Shown piece by piece: positions 34,601-44,800 of a stretch of DNA of 64,000 nt. Every line of letters starts with the position of its first letter. Positions within the stretch are counted from its first letter, which is position 1. Below the pieces are notes generated by a model. It searched no databases and had not been told where the DNA came from. It saw nothing but the letters and a program-made list of their open reading frames with translations. The stretch is from Macrostomum hystrix (taxonomy: Eukaryota > Platyhelminthes > Macrostomidae), in the NCBI GenBank assembly GCA_950097015.1, contig CATNEN010000024.1:62001-126000 (forward strand). The letters run 5' to 3'. A program made the position numbers and the translations under genes.

Positions 34601-35326
34601 CTGGAATCGATGCAGGCTGACAGAGCCAAGGCGACTCCGGCGCTGGCCCTGGAACTGTTGCAGCTGCTGCCGCCACTACCCGAGGCTGAGCAGACCATCT
34701 GGCGCTTCTGTCGCAGCCGCGGCTTCCTCCGAGCCTCCACGCCAGGCGGTGGCGTCGTATTCTACAATGCCCTGCTGCGCTACCGGGTGCGCAACCGTCT
34801 GGAGCACGCCGATGTGCTGGACGAGCTGCGATCCAGCGGACTGCGGCCCGACCGCGACACCTACGCCGCACTGGCAGGCGCGTGCCGCGAACAGCGCGAA
34901 GCCGAACGCCTCCTAGCCGACATGGCGCGCGACTCGGCCAGGCCAGACCAGCTGGTGTTCTACGCCATGCTGACTGCCGCTCAGCCCGGCGACCTGGCCT
35001 ACCGGACCTGGCTGGTGCGCCGCATGGCCGGCTTTGATGTGCCGCCCAGCCCGGCCATTGTGCGCTTGCTGGAGACCGACCTAGCCAGGCACCGGGCCAG
35101 CTTGTCTAAGCAAGACAGCTCTGCCGGATCGTCGGCACACGGCCTGTCGCTGGCCTCTCAATCGGCTTCTGTGAGTCCGGTGGATTCGGCCGATTATCAG
35201 CTGTTCCGGTCGGCCTACGAATCCTGGCTGAAGGCCAACAAGCTGTTCCAGCCCATTAATTCCATTAAATCTGAGCGAATGCGGCTCAAGCATGTCCGAC
35301 TGAAGTCTTTGAAAATGGCCAGTTAG
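31626..35326 (+). CDS. PTCD1: PTCD1-like mitochondrial pentatricopeptide repeat protein
   Basis: Exons 31626-32287, 32688-32925, 33008-33189 and 34123-35326 join with compatible phases (2, 0, 2) to 762 codons including TAG. Human PTCD1 is about 700 aa. The chosen ATG begins MLLCRVRLQFISAAASRTSRQ, an Arg/Ser-rich, acid-free mitochondrial presequence; the frame is open upstream to about 31473 without a better start. After a low-complexity linker come PPR-like helical repeats: EAWYLRRIDKLAEAGDTVGI, GEDRYLPTRRILHSVMRHL, then DKTNGSAIALLVWRRF and LIRCLRGCGIGQPSLM. The last two match the vertebrate PTCD1 pattern around KTGF..AL.VWR and ARDCGLG. PTCD1 acts in mitochondrial RNA processing and 16S rRNA/ribosome maturation (family knowledge). 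Introns 1 and 4 hold minisatellites. Confidence 0.78.
32321..32566. repeat. intronic minisatellite, 20-bp then 17-bp units
   Basis: About seven units of CGCTTCTCTGACAACTGAAG are followed by four of CGCTTCTCTCATTCAAT. It starts 33 bp after the intron 1 donor of the PTCD1-like gene. Confidence 0.85.
33271..34100. repeat. intronic minisatellite, 20-bp unit with higher-order period
   Basis: About 40 units of AACTTCAATAAACATCCGCT fill almost the whole of intron 4 of the PTCD1-like gene. Variant blocks containing GAGTAAACCTCAGTTAACT and AGTAAAGAATAAACATC recur about every 228 bp, a higher-order repeat. It ends about 22 bp before the acceptor. Confidence 0.9.
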
Positions 35327-35454
35327 ATTTCTGCTGTACAATTCTGTGTTAGTGACGGATCAACTGGGATTATTCTAGAACCTAGAACCAGAACTTGGCG
35401 ACCTTTTTGATAATAATAATAATTATTAGCTAATTATTAGCTAACAGTTACAGC

Positions 35455-35640
35455 TCATCTGAAGGCTGCGTACAGCTGTTCAGTCCATGGACTGGGGGGA
35501 CGCTACACCCACACTCAATTACCCCAGCTGATGCTGATACCCATCTAACAGCTGGGTGAACTGAAGCAATGCAGAGTTAAGTGTCTTGATAAAGGACACA
35601 GATCCGACGCTCTAATCACTAGGCTACAACCTCGTTGTTA
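35455..35640 (-). repeat. tRNA-derived SINE (second family)
   Basis: Read on the minus strand it begins GAGGTTGTAGCCTAGTGATTAGAGCGTCGG, which contains an A-box-like TAGCCTAGTGATTAGAGC. A conserved-looking body follows: CACTTAACTCTGCATTGCTT, then CAGTTCACCCAGCTGTTAGA. This kind of body is common in SINEs of many invertebrates. The B box is not clear. Confidence 0.5.
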
Positions 35641-36186
35641 TTCTTAGAAAATTACTCACAGAATCCGTCATTGAAGTCAGTTGCTTATGTTATTTCTACT
35701 ATTAGCTTGTCGTTTTCATATTTCTTCCGCAATGCAATTATGTGCTCTATATTTTAGCATTTGATTAGCTACCTGATGCCCGAAATCAAAAGTGCGATAA
35801 AATTTATAATTAAATTGAAAAGCGAATACACATTTGAACAGGCACATGCAAACAGCTTTCGGTAGAATATTGAGAGTTAAGAGTGATTTTTTCAATATTT
35901 ATTCTTCTTCATTGATTATTTATATTTAATGGATAAACTAGATGGATAATTTCAGAAAAAAAGGTGCGTAGATGAAAAATAGATTAATACGGGAGTAATT
36001 TCAGTTTTTTCATTTGCTTTTTGGAGAATAGGAATTTACTATAGCAGCGACTTCTAGTAAACAGAATCCCAGCTGATTAACAGTAGAACGAACATGCTAT
36101 ATTTCCCCCTGGGGAAAGACCAGGGTGCATTTCAAATACCCACTGCCTATTTCACTATATTGATAAAAAATTTCCGCCCTTTACAA

Positions 36187-36270
36187 TGAGCCAACTTTCA
36201 AAGCCAGCGTCGTCGAGATATACAGCGATTTTTTGTCGAAGACCCTTCTGACAAGGACAAATAAAATTGG
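36187..36270 (+). repeat. SINE body fragment, same family as 840-1047
   Basis: It shares AACTTTCAAAGC with the 49380 copy and TCGTCGA, AGCGATTTTT, GTCGAAGACCC and TGACAAGGACAA with the family body. The tRNA-like head is missing. Confidence 0.5.
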
Positions 36271-36648
36271 TCAGTATAAACCTATTTGGCCAATCCATAT
36301 CGGTTCAAAAGTGTATAAGTTAAATATATCATCAACAATACATGGTTAAATGATAACATTTTGTGGTTTTTGCCACCAGACACCCCCCGACGGGAATCGT
36401 TGAATATCTCGACGATGCCGATGTTTTGTGATTCTGGAAATAGATTCATCGGATAGAGCGGAAAATTTTAGCCCGTGTTCTGAATTTTATGGTGATTGTT
36501 TGAATATTGTGGGTATTGGGTAAAAGAAATAGCCATCTGTGGTCTTTCTACTGCTATAAGCCCAGATTTGATGGCGGAATCGTCTAGAGTTCGATTTCGA
36601 ATATTAATTATCACAATTCAGTGGATCACTTGACCAGTTCATTTCGCC

Positions 36649-37639
36649 TTAGTCGTTCGCCTTCTCTCCGTCTCGACGTCGCTGTTCTGCTTCTTTAGAC
36701 TTCTTCTCCACCTTGTCGTTGTGCTGGCTGACTCGCTGCAGCTTCTCCTGCTCCCTTTTCTGGCCGTGATGGAAATCGAACGATAATAAACGTGCAATTT
36801 ACGCCAATGAGGGTCAGCCCTTCACAGTAAGTGCACACTGCCTGACAATGAGAGTCCGGGCAGATGTGCACTCTTTAGCACGTCCTGTTTTAGCTTGTAT
36901 AAAGTAACAAACAAAATAAGCCTCGTGGGCGTAATATTGCACGCACGACCGGCCCCAAATTTACGAGTATGCATGGCCCCGCCGCGGAACTCCCGGGTAC
37001 TGTAGTGATAATAATATAATAATAATTGCAGGAGGGCTGCAGCGAGAAGTTCATTTAGTGACACTAGAACTGCAGTCAGTAGGGAGGCAATTTTGCCCAT
37101 TTCGCATGTGGACTCCTGAGCACACACGCACACAGATACCGGACGCAGGCATACGCTCACACAGGTGTGTACATCTGCCCCGACTTTCTCATCGTCAGGT
37201 AGTGTACACTCTCACTGTGCCTTGGAGGTTGGCCTTCAAAAGCGTAAATTGCACGACAAGCCTCTAAGCCTTCTCTCTGCGGCTGCACCCGAAATGAAAT
37301 GTGGCCTCGCCGCGGATTCGAGCTCAGGGACCTTGGTGCGAGAAGCAAACGCATTGACCGCTCTGCCACTCACGCTCCTAAGGGTATACGAGCTACCTTG
37401 GAGTCAGCCTCTAAAATTTGCCATACTATTCATTAACTCGAGACCCGATGCTTTCGCTCTGTAGATTGTCTCACCTTTCGTCGCTCCTCAGCCTCCCGTT
37501 GTCTCTTGTCGATTACGTCGGGTGTTGAGGGTCGGTCTTCGAGACGCCGCTCCAAATGACGCGGCTTGCCGCTGCGCGATTTAATGTTATCCTCGTCTAT
37601 GCTCACCTCGAACGCCATGCTGGTATTTCGGCCCGACAT
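36649..37639 (-). CDS. small charged coiled-coil protein, two exons (stathmin-like?)
   Basis: Exon 1 is 37639-37475 (MSGRNTSMAFEVSIDED... to AEERRK), with a strong donor AAAG/GTGAGA. Exon 2 is 36759-36649, after the acceptor GGCCAG, in phase 0: KREQEKLQRVSQHNDKVEKK, ending GEKAND and TAA. The product is 91 aa, acidic/basic and predicted helical from QREAEERRK onward. The layout of a short N-terminal segment with AFEV, then a Pro/Thr break (DRPSTP), then EAEERRK helix, recalls the start of stathmins, but it is much shorter than the roughly 140-residue stathmin domain. Function is unknown. The ATG could start further up (37699). The intron holds a tRNA-like SINE. Confidence 0.5.
37290..37385 (-). 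repeat. tRNA-Ser/Leu-like SINE head
   Basis: The minus strand reads GTGAGTGGCAGAGCGGTCAA (A-box region) and later CCTGAGCTCGAATCCGCGGC (B-box region). The spacing suits a class II tRNA, but the acceptor stem does not pair well, so a SINE is more likely than a tRNA gene. Confidence 0.5.
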
Positions 37640-39076
37640 CTCTGAGAGACTGAGACTTACCTGTTTATTAGCTTGGATGCTAGAATTAAACCGCGGCAAG
37701 ATTCACTGGATGCAGCTCTGAGCTTATAATAAAACATCGGTGAATTTTTCAGCTTTTTTATTGCCCGCCATTCCTTTTGGTCTTGCTCAGCTCTCCCCCG
37801 CCGACTAGAGCAAGAGCCGGTCAGGTGTGTCGCCAGAACCGGCTCCCCCCGCACTGGCCCTGTTGTCATTTAATTGTTTGAGCCTGGCCGCTGCTGTCAT
37901 CGCTTCCCTCATTCCGTCTCTAGCACCGACACTCGTCATCCTTTCACAACTGGACTGGTTAACGTGCCATTGTACCAGGCTATAGCTGGATTAGGGGAGA
38001 ATTATAAGCTAGTTGTGCCCACGCACAGGTACATTACTTAGTCATGGTCCGTTTTTGTTTTTTATCTGACTTTTAAGCCACACTGTGTTGATACTATATC
38101 GGGCATGTATTACGATTTAATTTTTGCCTATAATTCCACTAAAATGTCTAAATAAGCATTCATTATATTTCACTGTTGCCATGCTTACGGATATTATAGT
38201 ATGTCTGTACGTTAGGACTGCAGTATATATTATAGTAAATAGTAAAAAGTCAAACTAGTAAATAGCTAGCGAGCTATTAAACAAACTGTTTGTTCATTCA
38301 AACGTTCATTCAAACAATGATTTGAATAAATGTCAAGGATTCCTTCAAAACAAATATTTTTATATATGAATCCAGGGATTACTCCGAGTATTTATTTTAT
38401 TCCTAGCAATTACTGATGAATGAAAACAGTCAGTGACATTACAGACTCAACACAGTTACTTATTCGACCTTGCTACACGGTTGAAGCGCAGAAACTCGTT
38501 TCTTTGAAATTATTTAGGAGGCTTTTGCCGAGAAATACACTACGCAGATTGCAAGTTTTTTATATTTGAAATCGTGACCGTTTTTTATTAAAAAAACGGA
38601 CCCAAATCTTTTTTATTTAGCTTTACCTAATCTTGTTGCACAAAAAAGGTTATATGGTTTATTTGGTTTATCTTGATACGTTTTTCTGTACTAAAAAAGC
38701 ACTTAATAATGTCTGTGTTCGATACAAGCCAGCTTATGGTTTGACTTAAAAAGGGAAGTTTAGCGGAATAAAAAATATCTGGCATCGTTAGTTGCATGCT
38801 ACAATTTATTCTTTAGAATACTAAATACGATCAATTTTGGTCCCATGTTAATATTCGTAAAATTAGCAAAAAATGCGAAAATTCTAATCGTTAATTGTAA
38901 AAAGCACACAAGACTTTTCTTTAAAAAATATGTTTAACTTAAAACCTTAAAAGTCTAAAAACCACAGATAGACGCTTTTAAAACAATTTAACTAGTTGTA
39001 ATGCTTCAACTCAGAAATACAAAATGCGGTAAAAATAAAATAAATTACTTTCCGCGAAAAACTTTTCCGCCTATAA
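37640..39076. other. intergenic AT-rich DNA
   Basis: The region just upstream of the small minus-strand gene (37640-37920) is GC-richer and may be its promoter or 5' UTR. The rest shows nothing. Confidence 0.4.
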
Positions 39077-39085
39077 TAAATCCTT

Positions 39086-39826
39086 GGGAGCCCGACATTT
39101 GACTGCTGCCATTTGACTTCCACCATTTGACTGCGGAGCATTTGACTGCGGACAATTTGACTGCGGACAATTTGACTGCGGAGCATTTGACTGCGGGCAA
39201 TTTGACTGCCAGCCATTTGACTGCGGACAATTCCACACTTTTGGCTGCACATTTATTGACTGCCACTTCAAAACGAATTTCGTTTAGATGTTTATAATTA
39301 GTCGCAGAGCGGTTGAAACGAGGGTCACTTTAAACCCATTGCAAATTCCCATGGCTCCGTGGGAGAATTTCAATTGCAAACAATTGTCAACAGAGGATTT
39401 TCCTTCTCTCAGAGCTCGAAATTTCCTAGATAAAAATGACTATAACAAAGTGTGAGAGCAACCGTAAAATACTCATAATTGGTTGCTGAGGCACAATTTT
39501 TCACTGACAAATTTATACTTATTTATCCGGAAATAATTATATACCTATTGCGAAGCTTTCTGGTCGTGGAGATAAAATGTTATAGGCCTAATGAACAAAT
39601 TTACCATTTATTCTGGTTCAGGAACTGGGGAATCAGATTGTGTTAGTCAAATGGCTGGCAGTCAAATTGCCTGCGGTCAAATGCTTGGCAGTCAAATTGT
39701 CTGCAGTCAAATGCTCTGCAGTTAAATTGTCCGCAGTCAAATGCTCCGCAGTCAAATTGTCCGCAGTCAAATGCTCCGCAGTCAAATGGTGGAAGTCAAA
39801 TTGCAGCAGTCAAATGTCGTAGTCCC
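39086..39826. mobile_element. MITE with tandem-repeat-built inverted ends (MULE-like)
   Basis: 741 bp, flanked by the perfect 9-bp duplication TAAATCCTT (39077-39085 and 39827-39835). The inverted arms are 39086-39222 and 39646-39826. They start GGGAGCCCGACATTTGACTG and, inverted, GGGACTACGACATTTGACTG. Each arm is a run of about 15-bp TTTGACTGCGGACAA / TTTGACTGCGGAGCA units. The interior is AT-rich and non-coding. The 9-bp duplication and repeat-built ends parallel the MULE at 21037-25299, though the sequence is different. Confidence 0.82.
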
Positions 39827-39835
39827 TAAATCCTT

Positions 39836-41076
39836 ATCTGTACATTCAAAGTGCACTGCCTTAAAAAAATCTTTGTTTCCTTGCATATCATGGACTACAG
39901 AGGAAGATAGGATAATTCCTAGTCCTAAACCTGGATCCTAAGTTTATGTACTTGACTTACATACTAGGCATGAAGAAAACTTTCGTATTCAGAAAGCGAA
40001 GTGAATATGTTAAGATATTGTAGTGGTATTTAACATAATTTGTTTAAATAAACAGTAGATTCATGTCGCCACAGGACTTTAGCTATTATAATAATCAAAT
40101 CAAGTTATGTATAAGTTATATATATTAATTCTTTGCAAGTTGTTTTCTATGGCATAGATTCTTAAAATGCAATCATGTTGCAAGTATAGTTTACTTTTGA
40201 CACTCGTTATTATCAGTTATCTTTAATATTTTCAGCTAACAAAAGTTAGAAAAATATTTACTTCTTTTTGCAGATAGCATAAAATTATAGTAACTTACCA
40301 TAGATTTTATGGTGCCTATGTGCTAGCCAGCCAATCAGTTTTTACTTTCTTTTGCCCCTGTTGATCAAATGAGAAAACTGGCAAAGTAATGACAAAATGG
40401 TAAATGTCTTTCTTGTTGTATTTTAGGTACAGACATCCAGAAAAGTTTCGATGAATAAATATAGCATATTAGATTATGTTAAAAGCTTTCATGTAGCTTT
40501 CTTTTTTTTATCTTTATTGTATCAGCTTTAGTATTCTCATATGAATTAACACACACACATACACACAAACACACTTTTAGAAAAAATGATATATTAAAAT
40601 AAAACATTATTAGGGATATATTTCAGATCTGGTTTAACATCATCAAAGTCTTTTATTGAACTCTTAGTTAATATTTATATGACTGGTTCTAAATTCTGTT
40701 ATCTATTTTGTTATAAAAATAAAATAATTTTTTCCCTTTCTCTTATCAAACAGTATTATTTTATAGTTGAATTTATAATCTTTTTACTTATATAGAAATT
40801 ATTGCCATTTTATTTTCATTTTGCTAAATTAACATTTCAGAAGAATGTCTGCTTTTTAAGGAGACAAAGAAAACAAAAGTTGTTTTGCTACTTTAAATAA
40901 AAAATGTTCTGTTTTTTAGCCAGAATTACTTTTTTCTGAAAAAAACTTGTTTGCTTTTCTATTTTCTTTCTTTTATATTAAGATTCTAAACTGCAATGGC
41001 CATTGTAGGTTTTTTTGTACATGAAAGCATGATAAACATTGTATAACATCTTTTGAATTCCAATTTAAAACACAAG
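39836..41076. other. AT-rich DNA upstream of the RRM exon
   Basis: Very T/A-rich; no ORF of note. It could be intron or promoter of the RRM gene. A CA-rich run lies at about 40552-40574. Confidence 0.4.
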
Positions 41077-41829
41077 TTGCAGCAGGAAGTGGCTCAAAGT
41101 GGCATCCTTGAGGCCCAGCTGGGCCGGGGAGGGCCTGGCCAGGTGCAGCAGCAGCAGCAGTCTCATGAAGACCGCAGCCGCACCAATCTAATCATAAACT
41201 ATTTGCCGCAGACATTCGACACTGAGGATCTGCGCGCCTTATTTGAAAAGGCCGGGCCGATCCGGACACACAAGGTTGTGCGCGACAAGCAGACTGGCGC
41301 CTCGCTCTGCTATGGCTTCGTTGACTTCCTGTTTCCCGAGCACGCCGAGAAGGCCATCGGCGAGTTTCATGGCATGAGGCTGGGCAACAAGAAGCTGCGC
41401 GTTGCCTACGCGGCCACCGGCAGCAGCTCCTGCACCGGCTTTGTTGGTCCCGATGGCTCGCCGCTGCCACTGCCGACCATGCCGCCTCGTGCCGAGCGTC
41501 ACAGCGGCGGTGCCGGCTCCGGTGTCGGCAATGGGGGCAGCTTCATCGGCGGCGGTGGCGGCCTCTGCGGCTCAGGCAGCGGCGGTTCCGCGCTGCCGTT
41601 GCGCAATCCCGGCAACCTGTACGTGTCCGGCATTCCGCGCAGCTGGACCGAAGCCGATCTGAACGCGCTATTCTCCAGATTTGGCAAGCTGGTTCAGATC
41701 CGCGTGCTGACAGATCCCAACAGCGGCCTGTCCAAAGGAGTCGGCTTCGTCACCTTCGATGACAAGGGCAACGCCGAGAGGGCCATAATTGAAACTAACG
41801 GGCTGCAGGTAGGCAAATGCGGGGCTTGA

Positions 41830-41863
<34 letters not shown>

Positions 41864-44800
41864 TTCATTCCTGCAATTTCCAAAGTGGCGTGCAACTAAT
41901 AACCACCCAGGTGACTGTCCCTGTGTTACTTTGGCTTTACTCTACTGTTGCCTCACAGTCGCTAGGCTGTAATTATCCTATTTTTGGGGGATTTTATGGC
42001 GTTTAAACCGCTAGAGGGACTCAGATAAGATAACGATCCACGCGACGATTTTAGGGCGCGCTTAGAGAGCGATTAGCATCTGCTTCCCAAATCTTTCTAG
42101 CAGCTAAACTATGCCAGCTAACACACGGTTTGACAAATTTATATGCCTTGCCAACTAAACAGAGAACGAATTTAATAGACGACATCGGGCCGGATCAACA
42201 TAGAGGACTAAAAACAGAGGATAGATGAGACGTAGGAGAGATGAGTAAGGTGAGAGATAATACCAGGGACAGATAAGGCAGTAAAGACAGGGGAGAAATG
42301 GGAAATGGTCATGGAAGGTGAGATATGAGAGAGATTAGGAAAGATTAGATAGGAGACGAGAAATTAGGTTCGAGAGGTGAGACCGGAGAGGTTAGACATG
42401 AGAGATTGAATAAGAAAGTTGAGATAGGATGGACGCAGTTGCCCGACTCCTGATCTGATCCAACCCAATCTTCACCGTCTATTCAACTTTTTTAAAGAAT
42501 AATTCCGCAATGAGTTCTTTACTCTAGTAAATATTAGAATAGTGTGTGCGTCATCGCCTAGTACAGTAATCACTATTTATAGACCAATCTAGATGGGATG
42601 GAGAGAGAGTGTGGCTGGGTGGGCTTTTGTTGCCCCTCCGTTCGATCAATAGACCCCAGTTGCCTCCCTTTGCTATGCCATCCACCGCCGTGCAATTTTC
42701 GTGTCTCCTTCTCTGCCCTCTCTCTTCGTAGTTGAAGGCGTATGTCAATGCCTCTCAGACTTAAATTGAGTAACCAGACTAAACCCAACCCAGCTTAAGC
42801 TTTCCTGCAACACTGACTCATTGTACTTAGGCGCATCATTGTTAGTGGGTGGACGCCTAGATGAAGTAGCCAACACGCACAAAAGAAGTTTCCAGTACGT
42901 TTCTGGTTTGTTGAAAATCTTTTACAAGCTTTGGTTGTTCGTCTGTACTGTAAGAAGCGGTCATTATTGTTGAGATTCCATTGTTCGCGCTAGGCTTGTC
43001 TGTCTAGCCTAAATTATCTAATAGGTTGGCATTGTGAGTGCGCCTGCTTTCCCACGCGAGTTCATAGTTAAATGCGCGACATGATTTTAACTTTTTTCCT
43101 CTCCTAAAAGAAGATAGACGAACAAGATGACCGATATTAAGCAGAGTAGAGTAGTGTGCTCAATGTGAAGCCTGGGAGAAATTCACGCGATGAGACAGTG
43201 CTCAGCATGTGCCAAGCACAATACAGTATTGTATTGTTTCCTGCTGAACCATACAAATGTGATTATTAATGTGTCTGTCACTTCTGGATGTCTAATACTC
43301 TTTCAGAATTGGTCAGCACCCAATAAAAAATTAACTATTACGGTTTTATAGTAGACACTGAAGCACTGGGTCTCAGGGTTTTATAGTACACTGAAGCACT
43401 GGGTCTCAGGGTTTTATAGTACACTGAAGCACTGGGTCTCAGGGTTTTATAGTACACTGAAGCACTGGGTCTCAGGGTTTTATAGTACACTGAAGCACTG
43501 GGTCTCAGGGTTTTATAGTACACTGAAGCACTGGGTCTCAGGGTTTTATAGTACACTGAAGCACTGGGTCTCAGGGTTTTATAGTACACTGAAGCACTGG
43601 GTCTCAGGGTTTTATAGTACACTGAAGCACTGGGTCTCAGGGGTTTGTTTTACCCGACCAACCTCCTCAGGGCCCAGAATGGCCGGCTCCGCTGCTGGTG
43701 AAATTCGCCGAGGATGGCTCGGCCAGGGCCCGCTCCGGACCGCGCCACGCTGGGCTGTCAGCTTCGTTCAACCTGCCGCTGGACACCGGGCGTCAGGGCG
43801 GCTCCGGCGCCTGCCGACTGAGCGCCAGCCTGTGCGGCCCGTCCAGCTCAGCCATGAACGGATCTTCGGGCTTCAGCTCCGGCGGGTGAGCACTTGAGGC
43901 TGCATTTTTGAATTTTATGTTTGTTTTTACCTGCGCGGATATTGCCTTACCTGAGATTATCCAGCGCGGAGATTGTCTCACCTGAGATTATCCAGCGCGG
44001 AGATTGTCTCACCTGAGATTATCCAGCGCGGAGATTGTCTCACCTGAGATTATCCAGCGCGGAGATTGTCTCACCTGAGATTATCCAGCGCGGAGATTGC
44101 CTCACCTGAGATTATCCAGCGCGGAGATTGCCTCACCTGAGATTATCCAGCGCGGAGATTGCCTCACCTGAGATTATCCAGCGCGGAGATTGCCTCACCT
44201 GAGATTATCCAGCGCGGAGGTTGTCTCACCTGAGATTATCCAGCGCGGAGATTGTCTCACCTGAGATTATCCAGCGCGGAGATTGTCTCACCTGAGATTA
44301 TCGAGCGCTGTGGTGGTCTCACGTGAGATTATCCCTCCAAGAGATTTTCTTCCCTTAGTTACTGCAATAAAAGAAATTATTCTAAATGAAGTTTTTTTCT
44401 CTTTAGTTTTCCCATAGAAAGTGTTAGAAATTTTGTTTTGTTATTTTAGCTTCTGAGTTCTTTAAAATCAATGCTCAATTGAGTACATTTGGCGGCTTAC
44501 TTCAAAGAGTTGCTGGGGTCAATTTAGAAAACAGAAAAAGGCACAACTGCAATAAAAAGCGCAGCTGTGTGATAAGATTCAGGTGACTTGTAAAATTAGA
44601 TTTTTTTATTACAATCTAAATCTTGCTCACACAGAATTATTATTATAGGTGAGTAAGTTAAATAGACAATACAATTTACTATCCTTCAGTTGAGCACTGT
44701 GCCCAACACATGAGGGACTCATAGTAATATCTTTTTGGACTCAGTGAATAAAAGCTGATTAAAATCTTGCAAGTAGTGTTTGCGCTTCCAAACTGCTTAT

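Larger units (their letters stand above)
35327..36648. other. spacer with two SINEs
   Basis: It holds the 3' UTR of the PTCD1-like gene, a minus-strand SINE (35455-35640), a plus-strand SINE body (36187-36270) and AT-rich DNA. No gene. Confidence 0.45.

Noticed and set aside
37290-37385. Possible tRNA-Ser or tRNA-Leu gene on the minus strand
   Set aside because: The acceptor ends do not pair and no clear anticodon arm is visible.
39045-39271. ORFs with SNCPQSNAPQ-like repeats, also at 39640-39822
   Set aside because: They are the repeat-built arms of the MITE.
43338-43622. 94-codon ORF of YYKTLRPSASV repeats
   Set aside because: It is the 33-bp intronic minisatellite read in one frame; 33 is divisible by 3, so it stays open.
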